Assembly: GCA_964363305.1 (NCBI GenBank)
Contig: CAYIHX010000016.1
Location: forward strand, 1-64,000
Origin: CAYIHX01 sp964363305
GTDB lineage: Bacteria > Bdellovibrionota > UBA1018
Direction: 5' to 3'
DNA length: 64,000 nt
Shown here: one piece after another, positions 18,094 to 26,251 of the stretch
How positions within the stretch are numbered: the stretch's first letter is position 1
Layout: every line of letters starts with the position of its first letter
Translations under genes and position numbers: made by a program
The notes under the pieces: generated by a model
Seen by the model: the letters and a program-made list of their open reading frames with translations, nothing else
Told to the model about the DNA's origin: nothing
The model's database searches: none

Positions 18094-18876
18094 ATGAATT
18101 TCTCTTCAATTATCGGAATTTCTATCGGAATCGCGGTCATGTACTTTGCCCTGACCAGTACGACGGACAACTTGAAATTCTTCCTGGACGTCCACGGAAT
18201 TTCAATCGTGCTCGGAGGCACCTTGGCCGCGGCGAGCATCAGTTTTCCGATCCTCAAAGTCCTTTCACTACTCAAAGTCTTCTTCCTACGCGTCCTCGGG
18301 GCGAACAAGGTCGATTATTTCGGTGTAATCAGCCAACTCATGGAGCTTAACAAGAAAGCAGCCAACGGACTAACGGGCATCAATGATTCCATCAGCACGA
18401 TCAGGCATCCCTTCCTCAAGGAAGCCGTGACCCTCGTCGCATCAGGCGTTCTCACTGAAAAGGAAATCCGGCATGCTCTTGATCTCCGAATTCGAACGAC
18501 CGAAGCCCGGTTTATGCACGAAGCCAACATGTTCCGCACCATAGGAAAGTTCCCCCCCGCGTTCGGACTTCTGGCGACAACGCTCGGAATGATCGCGGTT
18601 TTGCAGAAACTCGGCCAACCAGACAGCCAGAAGCTCATCGGCCCAGCCATGTCGATTGGATTGATCGGAACCCTGTACGGGATCGGCACCGCCAATTTAA
18701 TATTTCTTCCCATCGCAGAAAATCTCACGGAAAGAACACAGGAAGAAATCAACCTGCGCAAACTGATCCTCGAAGGGGCCGTGATGCTCAAGCAGCAGGT
18801 CAATCCGATCGCGATGCGGGAGTCGCTCAACTCCTTCCTCCTACCTAAAGATCGAGTGATGCGAAAGGCCGCATAA
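18094..18876 (+). CDS. motA: MotA-type stator proton/sodium channel subunit
   Basis: 260 residues from ATG 18094, right behind the cNMP gene. Four membrane helices: about 4-22, 30-52 (ISIVLGGTLAAASISFPIL), 148-170 (PPAFGLLATTLGMI, with the conserved proline and glycines) and 180-205 (IGLIGTLYGIGTANLIFLPIA). A charged cytoplasmic loop (about 60-145) would contact a FliG-like rotor. MotA surrounds the MotB dimer and turns ion flow into torque. Its stop shares a base with the motB ATG. Confidence 0.92.
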   Translation: MNFSSIIGISIGIAVMYFALTSTTDNLKFFLDVHGISIVLGGTLAAASISFPILKVLSLLKVFFLRVLGANKVDYFGVISQLMELNKKAANGLTGINDSISTIRHPFLKEAVTLVASGVLTEKEIRHALDLRIRTTEARFMHEANMFRTIGKFPPAFGLLATTLGMIAVLQKLGQPDSQKLIGPAMSIGLIGTLYGIGTANLIFLPIAENLTERTQEEINLRKLILEGAVMLKQQVNPIAMRESLNSFLLPKDRVMRKAA

Positions 18877-19661
18877 TGTCGATTTTTAAGAAGAAGAAAC
18901 CACTTGAAGACCAAGACAGCGGGCCGCCGCCTGAGCATGCCAAACACGCGGCCGGGCACGACGACGAGTCGAACTGGCTCGTCTCCTACGCCGATATGAT
19001 GACGCTCCTTTGCGGTTTTTTCATCATGCTCTTCTCGATGGCGAAGCTCGACGAGCCCAAGTACGAAAAGGTAAAAGAGTCGATCGCGAAAGAATTTGGG
19101 GGCGAATATAAATCGCCGACGGCTGATCTCGCGCGCTTCGTAACAGAGATTCTCCAAGAGGCCGGCGTGGAAAAAGAGATCTCCATCAAATCTGACCCCG
19201 GAGGGGTATCGATTACCTTCCAGTCGACGATCTTTTTCGACACTCTCAGCTCCGACATCCTCGTGGAGGGACAGCGTGTAATCGAAAAAGTGATCACAGC
19301 ACTTTCCGAGCGGGAGCGGCTCAATCACGTCACCTACAAGGTTGTCATCGAAGGCCACACCGACTCACGCCCCGTGGTCTCAGGTGCCTACCCCACCAAC
19401 TGGGAGCTCTCCGCCGCCCGGGCTTCACGGGTCGTGCGGCTCTTTCTCGAGCGGGGATTCTCGCCCAAGCAGATGGCCGCCATCGGTTACGCAGACACGT
19501 ATCCCGAAAATGTTGAACGTTCCCCGGCGGGTGAATTTCAAGAAGCCGCAATGGCAAAAAATCGACGTGTGGTCGTGCGCATCCTCCAGCCGAAGACCGA
19601 CTACATCCCCCTTCCTGACGTCACCACGGAAGAAATCCCCCCGGCACCTTCTGCCCATTGA
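18876..19661 (+). CDS. motB: MotB-type stator subunit with OmpA-like peptidoglycan-binding domain
   Basis: 261 residues. A short basic N-terminus, one membrane helix starting SYADMMTLLCGFFIMLFSMA with the ion-binding aspartate (D40), a plug/linker, then the OmpA-like domain (IEGHTDSRPV, NWELSAARASRVV, GYADTYP, NRRVVVRI) that holds peptidoglycan. It overlaps motA by one base (TAATG). It has every feature needed for an active stator; its genetic company is the FliF/FliG-like fusion instead of flagellar genes. Confidence 0.95.
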   Translation: MSIFKKKKPLEDQDSGPPPEHAKHAAGHDDESNWLVSYADMMTLLCGFFIMLFSMAKLDEPKYEKVKESIAKEFGGEYKSPTADLARFVTEILQEAGVEKEISIKSDPGGVSITFQSTIFFDTLSSDILVEGQRVIEKVITALSERERLNHVTYKVVIEGHTDSRPVVSGAYPTNWELSAARASRVVRLFLERGFSPKQMAAIGYADTYPENVERSPAGEFQEAAMAKNRRVVVRILQPKTDYIPLPDVTTEEIPPAPSAH

Positions 19662-19712
19662 TTATGAAACCAGTTCTCCCGATCCTATAAGGGAGTAGGG
19701 AGAGGGAACGAC

Positions 19713-20585
19713 ATGCGTTGGAACTGTCCTCATTGCGGTATCGCACTCGCGGTCACAGACGAGAAGCTGAGTTCGAGTTGGACCTTCTCGCGCTGCTATA
19801 AATGCGGCGGCTTCGCGCTCGTTCGAAAAACCGACGTCAACCTCGTAAAAGTCGACCACGCTCCGATCGGAGAAAAGGTGATCCTTCCCGAGGGCAGCGA
19901 GACCCCGACCCTCAGTAGTACCGCGATGAAGAATCTCGCGGGTTTTGTCTCTAACGGAGGACAACCAAAGCCCACGATTCTGCCTGCTCGGCGGCGACCC
20001 ATTACCCCTAATAAGGCGACCACGCCGCCCCCTTTCCAAGGAAGAGCGATTCCGATGCTGCCTCCCCCGCTGCCCCGCGTGGATGACGAAAAAGGCATCG
20101 CTCAGAAAATTCTGCCACTCGCGATGGCGCTAATGAGCGTGGTAGCCATGAGTTCTGGCTTCTACCTATTCAAGCAGGGACAAAATCTTTACCGCCGAAG
20201 CGTCGAACCCCCTACGACCGCTAAGGTCGCGCAGGCGATCAAGCCAGTCGTCTCCGGTGAGCGACTGATCGAGATCGACCAAGTCCGAGCGTCGGCGCAA
20301 GCCGCGCCAACTCGAAGCGCGACTCCGGCCACCACTGCTACCCCAGAACAAGATCCGGCCCCCCTTCCTGGACTCGTCATCCGGCCGAGAAGCGCGATGG
20401 TCATGCTACGGAGCGGCCCTGGAACCAGCTATAAGGAGCTGGGCTATGCCAATCCCTCCTTGCAATACGTAGTCATGGAATGGAAGGAGCGCTGGTTCAA
20501 AGTACTGATTCAAGACTCTCGGCAAACAGCCTGGGTGAGAAATGACCTAGTCACCCTCACTCCCATCACCGCAGCGAATGACTAA
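19713..20585 (+). CDS. Zinc-ribbon, single-helix membrane protein with C-terminal SH3-like domain
   Basis: 290 residues with AGGGAG upstream of the ATG. N-terminal CPHC...CYKC zinc ribbon of the MJ0042/DUF3426 type (residues 4-33), a Pro-rich cytoplasmic linker, a membrane helix (LPLAMALMSVVAMSSGFYLF, about 131-150), a periplasmic linker, and a bacterial SH3 domain (about 222-285: NV/MLRSGPGTSYKELG, VMEWKERWFKV, AWVRNDLV) suited to cell-wall contacts. It lies 51 bases after motB and ends the run; its last 4 bases overlap the convergent DedA gene. A link between a cytoplasmic signal and peptidoglycan is inferred. Confidence 0.8.
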   Translation: MRWNCPHCGIALAVTDEKLSSSWTFSRCYKCGGFALVRKTDVNLVKVDHAPIGEKVILPEGSETPTLSSTAMKNLAGFVSNGGQPKPTILPARRRPITPNKATTPPPFQGRAIPMLPPPLPRVDDEKGIAQKILPLAMALMSVVAMSSGFYLFKQGQNLYRRSVEPPTTAKVAQAIKPVVSGERLIEIDQVRASAQAAPTRSATPATTATPEQDPAPLPGLVIRPRSAMVMLRSGPGTSYKELGYANPSLQYVVMEWKERWFKVLIQDSRQTAWVRNDLVTLTPITAAND

Positions 20586-21196
20586 ACCGACTTGACCTTC
20601 CGACGCGAGATGTACCATTTCAGAATGAGCAACAGCACCAATCCGATCGCCACGAACAGAATCCCGTATTCGAGCCGGCGGATGAATCGAACGACGGCAT
20701 CAAACTCATCGCCAAAAAAATAAACCGCTCCCACAATGGTCGGGACACTCAAGAGAGCAGCGCTGCCATCACACAGAAAAAATGTTCGAAACGGGATATG
20801 AAGCGTCCCGGCCGAGAAAAAAATCGGCGCTCTAAAGCCCGGCATAAAACGCGCGAAAAAGAGGAGGATATTTCCACGCTGGTGAAATTTCGCCTGGACG
20901 ATCGTGAGCCGCTCCTCCGACAAGAACCGCCTGAAGAACCACACCTTCGTCAGCTTCCGTCCGTAGGTGGATCCTAGATAGAAAATAAAACAATCACCAA
21001 CCAAGACACCGAGAAAGCAAACTAAAATCATCCAGCCGAGATCCGTGGCGCCGTAGTAAGACATCAGCCCGCCGATAGCGAGCGTCACATCCTCCGGAAT
21101 GGGCAATCCCAACCCACACGCTAACAGCACAGCAAAGACAAGAAAGTAAGGCCCTGGCCCACTCAACGTGAGAAGAAAATCGACGAAAAAATCCAC
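20582..21196 (-). CDS. DedA-family membrane protein (VTT domain)
   Basis: 204 residues, four to five hydrophobic segments, with the family motifs CGLGLPIPEDV (residues about 26-36), GCFIFYLGSTYGRK-like GD.FIFYLG, and ARFMPGFRAPIFFSAG, the conserved R...PG.R. DedA proteins move or scramble polyprenyl-phosphate or phospholipid carriers in the inner membrane. It follows xerC on the minus strand after 47 bases. Confidence 0.9.
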   Translation of the reverse strand: MDFFVDFLLTLSGPGPYFLVFAVLLACGLGLPIPEDVTLAIGGLMSYYGATDLGWMILVCFLGVLVGDCFIFYLGSTYGRKLTKVWFFRRFLSEERLTIVQAKFHQRGNILLFFARFMPGFRAPIFFSAGTLHIPFRTFFLCDGSAALLSVPTIVGAVYFFGDEFDAVVRFIRRLEYGILFVAIGLVLLLILKWYISRRKVKSV

Positions 21197-21243
21197 GGAC
21201 CTGAGCCTATCAAAGACCGCCCTCTCGAACCACCGTCGATTTA

Positions 21244-22137
21244 TCAGTTCTTTTTTTGGAGCGGATGCGCGCTGCGGTATTCATCCAGCAAAGCCCCGAG
21301 ATCCACATGGGTGTATTTCTGGGTCGTCGATAAACGTGAATGCCCTAAAAGCTCCTGAATAACTCGGAGATCGGCCCCGGCAGCCAGAAGATGAGTCGCG
21401 AAACTATGCCTCAGTCCGTGGGGGGAAATACTCTGCGTCGCGGCGATCCGTACCAGATGCTTCGCCACCATGCGGGCCACACTTCGTGCAGAGATGCGCC
21501 CCCCGCGATAGTTCAGAAACAAGGCCTGAGTCGGCCCTGCCAGAGCCACATCCTCCGAATAAAGCATCAAACTTTCTCGAAGCGCCTCTCCGAGCGGAAG
21601 CATTCTTTCTTTTGAGCCTTTCCCAAGCACCCGCAGCCAGCCATTTGAAAGATCAATGTCACTGCGGTTCAATGACACCACCTCACTCACTCGGAGTCCG
21701 GCCCCATACATCAGCTCCAGGAGAGCCCGATCTCGGCGGCCGAGGCTTCGGGACAGATCTGGCGCCTCCACCAATTCCCTCATGTCCTCTATTTTTAGAA
21801 AACGCGGCAGTTTTCTACTCGGACGAGGAGAGGGAACCAAGCTCCCGATGTCTCGAGTAATCCAACCCTGTACCCTCAGGTACTTGAGGAATGAGCGAAT
21901 CGCCGCTAATCGCCGACAAAGGGAACTCCGGTCGTGCGTCTGGTAGAGCCCGCTCAGATAGCTCCTCAGATGGGCTGGCTTAAGAGATACGGAAAGCCCC
22001 ATAGACGTCTCAAGTCCTTGTTTTTTAAGGACAAGAATCCAATGACTCAAATCCGAACGATACGCCCGCACCGTGTGCGGGCTCGATCCCCGGCGTTCTT
22101 CCAGATTTCTCAAAAAGAGATCAAGCGCTTCAGGCAA
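21244..22137 (-). CDS. xerC: Tyrosine recombinase XerC-like
   Basis: 297 residues from a TTG at 22135-22137, chosen because AGGAG lies 5 bases ahead and the length is then standard; upstream in-frame ATGs (22170, 22212) would overlap the trmFO start. The SAM-like N-domain (ALDLFLRNLEERRG, TVRAYRSDL) precedes a catalytic domain with the full RKHRHY set: AGLRVSEV, GKGSKER, HGLRHSFATHLL, LLGHSRLSTTQKYTHV. XerC resolves chromosome dimers at dif with XerD; no dif site was identified here. Confidence 0.9.
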   Translation of the reverse strand: MPEALDLFLRNLEERRGSSPHTVRAYRSDLSHWILVLKKQGLETSMGLSVSLKPAHLRSYLSGLYQTHDRSSLCRRLAAIRSFLKYLRVQGWITRDIGSLVPSPRPSRKLPRFLKIEDMRELVEAPDLSRSLGRRDRALLELMYGAGLRVSEVVSLNRSDIDLSNGWLRVLGKGSKERMLPLGEALRESLMLYSEDVALAGPTQALFLNYRGGRISARSVARMVAKHLVRIAATQSISPHGLRHSFATHLLAAGADLRVIQELLGHSRLSTTQKYTHVDLGALLDEYRSAHPLQKKN

Positions 22138-22168
22138 ACTCACTCCTCGTATGATAAAGCCAAGCCCC

Positions 22169-23512
22169 ATGCCGAAGCTAACGCCTTCTTCCCAATTTCC
22201 CACGGTCCACATTGTCGGTGCGGGCCTTGCCGGCAGCGAAGCGGCTTACTTCTTGGCCGAACGAGGTGTCCCGGTCCTGCTGCATGAAATGCGCCCTGCC
22301 CGCATGACCGAAGCCCACAAAACAGACCGGTGCGCGGAACTGGTTTGCAGCAATTCATTCAAATCGAAGATCACCCACTCGGCGCCAGGAATGCTTAAGT
22401 CTGAAATGAGGGAACTCAACTCCCTTGTTCTCTCCACGGCGGAGAAAACCGCAGTCCCTGGTGGAGATGCTCTTGCCGTCGACCGGGATATTTTTTCTGC
22501 TCTCATCACCAAAACCCTTTTGGAACATCCACTCATCGACCGCTCCACAGGAGAGATCAGTGCGCCCATTTCAGGCGCCATTACGCTTTTTGCCACCGGC
22601 CCGCTCACCTCGGACTCGCTGAGTGCGTGGCTGGCAAAAGCCACAGATCACTCTGACCTTTATTTTTACGATGCGATCGCGCCGATCATCGATGCCTCAA
22701 GCATCGACCCTGAGCATTCTTTTATCGCCAACCGTTACGGAAAGGGGGGAGAGGAGGCGTACATCAACTGTCCCATGAACGAGGAGGAATACGGAGCCTT
22801 CATCGACGCGCTTGCTACCGCCGAAAAAGTTCCTCCCAAAAACTTTGAAAAGGCGATTTATTTTCAAGGCTGCCAACCCATTGAAGCGATTGCGGCCACC
22901 GGACGAGAAAGTCTCCGCTTTGGCCCCATGAAGCCAGTCGGACTGACTGACCCCCGCGAAGGCAAGCGTCCTTTCGCGGCGGTGCAGCTTCGGCCGGAGA
23001 ACCAGTCAAAAACGGCCTACAACATGGTCGGCTTTCAGACCAAGCTAAAGTATGGTGAACAGGCGCGCGTACTCAGGCTCATCCCCGCCCTTAGAAAGGC
23101 TGAATTTCTACGGATGGGATCCATCCACAGAAATACCTATGTGAACGGACCGAGGGTTCTGCGTGCTGATCTTTCGCTCAAGGGGCACCCCGCAGTCTAC
23201 CTGGCCGGCCAAATCACCGGCGTCGAAGGGTACCTCGAATCCTCCGCGTGCGGACTCCTCGCGGCGCAATTCATCTGGCAACGGCTCCAAGGGAAAGCCC
23301 ACGACGCTCCGCCAGCGAATACGGCTCTTGGCGCGTTACTTCGCCACATCACGGCGAGCGACCCGGAAAAATACCAGCCCATGAATGCATGCTTCGCCCT
23401 CATTGACCCTACGTATTTTGAGGGAGTCGCTGGATTGCCGCGCGACGAAGCCAGAAAAATGATGGCTGAGCAGGCCATTCTTCGGTTCCGCGACTGGATG
23501 AATTCCGCGTGA
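22169..23512 (+). CDS. trmFO: tRNA (uracil-5-)-methyltransferase TrmFO (FAD/folate-dependent)
   Basis: 447 residues from ATG 22169 (an in-frame ATG at 22151 is also possible). The FAD-binding VGAGLAGSEAAYFLAERG at residues 11-28, MRPARMTEAHKTD, ELVCSNSFKS and GCQPIEAIAATGRESLRFGPMKPVGL are diagnostic. It makes T54 in tRNA using methylenetetrahydrofolate, replacing TrmA. The gene begins about 30 bases from the divergent xerC start, so both promoters must lie within the neighbouring coding regions. Confidence 0.96.
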   Translation: MPKLTPSSQFPTVHIVGAGLAGSEAAYFLAERGVPVLLHEMRPARMTEAHKTDRCAELVCSNSFKSKITHSAPGMLKSEMRELNSLVLSTAEKTAVPGGDALAVDRDIFSALITKTLLEHPLIDRSTGEISAPISGAITLFATGPLTSDSLSAWLAKATDHSDLYFYDAIAPIIDASSIDPEHSFIANRYGKGGEEAYINCPMNEEEYGAFIDALATAEKVPPKNFEKAIYFQGCQPIEAIAATGRESLRFGPMKPVGLTDPREGKRPFAAVQLRPENQSKTAYNMVGFQTKLKYGEQARVLRLIPALRKAEFLRMGSIHRNTYVNGPRVLRADLSLKGHPAVYLAGQITGVEGYLESSACGLLAAQFIWQRLQGKAHDAPPANTALGALLRHITASDPEKYQPMNACFALIDPTYFEGVAGLPRDEARKMMAEQAILRFRDWMNSA

Positions 23513-24429
23513 AGAGGGCACCTCGCAGCTGGGGTCCTGGCTTCATCGCGCTCGCCGCGTTTCTCTGGGCGACCGATGCGCTTTTTCGCATGCCAGCGCT
23601 CGATCATTTTACACCCACGGCCATCGTGTTCATCGAACACCTCCTCGCCGTCATCGCAATGACCCCGTTCATCCTTTACCGTCATCGCGCAAAGACCTTT
23701 GACCTCACTCGCTCCGAATGGATCTCGGCCATTTGGGTCGGCCTGCTCGGCTCAGGAGTCGCCACGCTGCTCTTTACGACCAGCTTCCAAACCCTGAACC
23801 CTTCCATCGCAATTCTCCTTCAAAAAATTCAACCCATCCTTGTTATTTTCCTCGCCGTCCTCTTCCTGAAAGAAACCATCACGATCGAGTTTATTTTCTG
23901 GGGCGCGCTTGCGATCGCCTCGGCCACCGCCTTAGGTTTCTCTGCCACCTCTTCTGACCTCCCCGCTTCCTCCACTTCTACCATGGGCGTTTTTTATAGT
24001 CTGGGAGCGGCATTCATCTGGGCCGTCTCGACCGTCGCAGGCAAGGTCCTTCTCAAACGTCACAGCGCCCCGCTCGCGACCTTTTGGCGCTTCGTCTTTG
24101 GCCTGCTTGGACTTTCAGTACTCGTCCTACTGGAAAGCTCCCCCTGGCTTCCTTCTCTGGGAGCAACAAACGTTTTTCTCGGCCTCTTGTATATCAGCCT
24201 TATTCCCGGGTTAGCCGCGATGCTCGCCTACTACGCGGGCCTGGATCGGACCCCAGCCTCGACCGTCACGATCATCGAGCTACTGTTCCCGATCTGTGCT
24301 GTCTTGCTCAACACGCTTTTCCTCGGAACCAGCTTAAATATCACTCAAACTCTGTCAGGGGCGCTGCTGCTGATCAGCGTTACCCTGGGTACTCGGGGGA
24401 ATCTGAAACCCAATCCCCGCTCGCACTGA
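23509..24429 (+). CDS. EamA/DMT-superfamily transporter
   Basis: 306 residues from a GTG overlapping the trmFO stop by four bases (GTGA). Ten hydrophobic helices form two EamA repeats: the first about 10-145 (FIALAAFLWATDALF, LLQKIQPILVIFLAVLFLKE), the second about 157-295 (YSLGAAFIWAVSTVAGKVLL, IIELLFPICAVLLNTLFL). Such carriers move metabolites or amino acids across the inner membrane; the substrate cannot be told. The last 75 bases overlap the convergent FecR-barrel gene. Confidence 0.88.
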   Translation: MKRAPRSWGPGFIALAAFLWATDALFRMPALDHFTPTAIVFIEHLLAVIAMTPFILYRHRAKTFDLTRSEWISAIWVGLLGSGVATLLFTTSFQTLNPSIAILLQKIQPILVIFLAVLFLKETITIEFIFWGALAIASATALGFSATSSDLPASSTSTMGVFYSLGAAFIWAVSTVAGKVLLKRHSAPLATFWRFVFGLLGLSVLVLLESSPWLPSLGATNVFLGLLYISLIPGLAAMLAYYAGLDRTPASTVTIIELLFPICAVLLNTLFLGTSLNITQTLSGALLLISVTLGTRGNLKPNPRSH

Positions 24430-25581
24430 AAAAAAAGCCCGAGGTCCGGCCCCCCCTCCGTCCTGCGGATAGAGACTCGCCCCGACGAAGATGCGCTCAA
24501 AAAAACCATCAGAATTCAGCAAAATTCCAGCATTCGCCATTAATAAGGCAGAAGTCTTTCCATGAGCCCACCAGGTCTCGATCCCTCCGCCTGCCTCAGC
24601 GAAAATAAAATCAAATAAATGAACCGCAGGTAGCAGCGCCAACTGCGTCGTAGGAAATATTTTTCCATCCGTCTGACTTTTCAGAAAGGCGCCGCCCAAA
24701 TGCGCGCGCACATGCAAGAGCGACCACAAGACTCTCATCGACGGATTCCAACTGAGGTGACCGGTCAAAAACGGATCTCGGAATTGGGCCCCCTTCAGCT
24801 CGGTCTGGACGTAGGCGCTCGCGCTGAACAACCAGGGGCGAAAAGTTCTGCCGTAATTTTTCGCTGGTGTCCGCGCGACTGCCTCTTGCGCGGCTACCAG
24901 CGTTTGCGGCCGGGCATCCGGATCGCTCCGAACCATCGCCATCACTTCCGGCTGCTGATACTCGAATTCCTTCAGGTATTTATCCTTATTAAACTTCTTC
25001 ACCGCATCGATCTTATCCCCATCCGCGGAGACCGATTGCCCTTCACGAATCTTTACCGAATTGCCGGCAAGCAGGCTTGCGTCATCTTTCGCGACTTCCA
25101 CGAGTCCTTCCAAGGTGTGGACTTCCGCAGTATTCAACCCTTCGGCCGCTTGAAAGACGAAATCCGTGCCACGCACGCCCATGACGGCCGCCCTGCTTCT
25201 CACCGCAAAGCGTGGGGGGCCGGAAGGGTATGCACCTTTCGGCTTAGGCACCATGCCGCGGACCTGGCCGTATGAAATCTCGTTCCACTGAGTCTCTCCG
25301 TTGTTTTTACCGAGCACGACGTCAGTGCCCCGACCCAGAAAAAGCTTCGATCCGTCGACGTATTTTATGACTGCGGAAGTATGGGGACCCGTTCGAAGGT
25401 GGTCCCCCACGTCAAGACGAGTCCCTCTCTCTGCCGTGGCGTTCTTTCCGTCGGATTTGATGACGACGATGACATGGTCACCCTCGACCGAAAGCACGAT
25501 CGGACCGCCTTGCTGCGGTTCCGTTGCCGCCCAGGCCGAAACCACGCCAAAAAAGACCAAAGTTACAATACTGGTTCGCAT
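24355..25581 (-). CDS. FecR-domain protein with a C-terminal barrel-like region
   Basis: 408 residues from the ATG at 25579-25581 (a GTG at 25599 is also possible). Signal peptide MRTSIVTLVFFGVVSAWAA. Residues about 40-160 form a FecR domain (RLDVGDHLRTGPHTSAVIKYVDGSKL, SRAAVMGVRGTDFVF, TLEGLVEV), of the secreted periplasmic type and not the sigma-factor-linked membrane type. After a linker, the last 170 residues look like outer-membrane strands (PWLFSASAYVQTEL, FFSVRAGIGFQI). The combination resembles FecR-like outer-membrane adaptors known in deltaproteobacterial lineages; the role is unknown. Confidence 0.7.
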   Translation of the reverse strand: MRTSIVTLVFFGVVSAWAATEPQQGGPIVLSVEGDHVIVVIKSDGKNATAERGTRLDVGDHLRTGPHTSAVIKYVDGSKLFLGRGTDVVLGKNNGETQWNEISYGQVRGMVPKPKGAYPSGPPRFAVRSRAAVMGVRGTDFVFQAAEGLNTAEVHTLEGLVEVAKDDASLLAGNSVKIREGQSVSADGDKIDAVKKFNKDKYLKEFEYQQPEVMAMVRSDPDARPQTLVAAQEAVARTPAKNYGRTFRPWLFSASAYVQTELKGAQFRDPFLTGHLSWNPSMRVLWSLLHVRAHLGGAFLKSQTDGKIFPTTQLALLPAVHLFDFIFAEAGGGIETWWAHGKTSALLMANAGILLNSDGFFERIFVGASLYPQDGGGAGPRAFFSVRAGIGFQIPPSTQGNADQQQRP

Positions 25582-25664
25582 TCCATCGCGTTGACTCACG
25601 CCTCGAGCGTATTCGAAATCTTTCCCTTTGAAAACAACAGGCTTTCGTCATTAGACTCGGAGTC

Positions 25665-26237
25665 ATGAAATACAAACGACGCATATTTCTGATCGACAAA
25701 CCTTTCCAGCTCCGGTTCTCGATCTACACGGTCACCTGGGTTGCGGCACTCGGGATTGCCTATCCTCTGATTATTCAGAATATGGTCGACGCCCTCATCA
25801 AGGTGATGCGCGTCACCGTCGATGGTCCGGGCCTCACACAGCTCCTGGAGCTAAAAAAACAAGTCACGCAGCAGCTCATTATTAGCCAAATCGGTGCGGT
25901 TATCGTCATTTTTGTCATCAGCATCTTTGTGTCTCATCGAATCGCCGGGCCCATCTACAAAATGAGAAAATTTTTCAGCGACCTCGCGAAAGGCGATTTC
26001 AGTCAATCTCTCCACTTCCGAAAGACTGACTACTTTCAGAACCTGGCCCAGGACTACAACTCCATGGTAAGTGGCCTTCGTGCCCACTATACTAAAAACT
26101 TTGACGCCGCCCACGCTGCACTCGCCCGTCTGGAGGCATGCGCGCCACGAGCGGGCGAAGCTCGCAAAGAAGTGGACGAAGCCATTTCTCTTCTACGCGA
26201 GATCCGCGAGCGGTCCGAAAAACGCACCGCACAATAG
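25665..26237 (+). CDS. Two-helix membrane protein with HAMP domain and no output domain
   Basis: 190 residues. Helices about 18-38 (FSIYTVTWVAALGIAYPLII) and 75-95 (IGAVIVIFVISIFVSHRI) flank a short 35-residue periplasmic part; a HAMP linker follows (HRIAGPIYKMRKFFSDLAKGD, LAQDYNSMVSGL), then a coiled-coil tail. It has no kinase, cyclase or MCP signalling domain. HAMP modules transmit signals by helix rotation, so this might act as an adaptor or through a partner. It sits divergent from the FecR protein and 14 bases before slt. Confidence 0.8.
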   Translation: MKYKRRIFLIDKPFQLRFSIYTVTWVAALGIAYPLIIQNMVDALIKVMRVTVDGPGLTQLLELKKQVTQQLIISQIGAVIVIFVISIFVSHRIAGPIYKMRKFFSDLAKGDFSQSLHFRKTDYFQNLAQDYNSMVSGLRAHYTKNFDAAHAALARLEACAPRAGEARKEVDEAISLLREIRERSEKRTAQ

Positions 26238-26251
26238 CCCACCCAGTCGTC

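Noticed and set aside
17388..18308. Minus-strand frame of 306 residues across three genes
   Set aside because: Antisense to the FliF/FliG-like, cNMP and motA genes, all supported by motifs and overlaps.
18315..19358. Minus-strand frame of 347 residues
   Set aside because: Antisense to motA and motB; composition is that of a complementary-strand shadow.
26138..26251. N-terminal extension of the lytic transglycosylase
   Set aside because: It lies in the HAMP-protein gene in another frame; the signal peptide begins at 26252.
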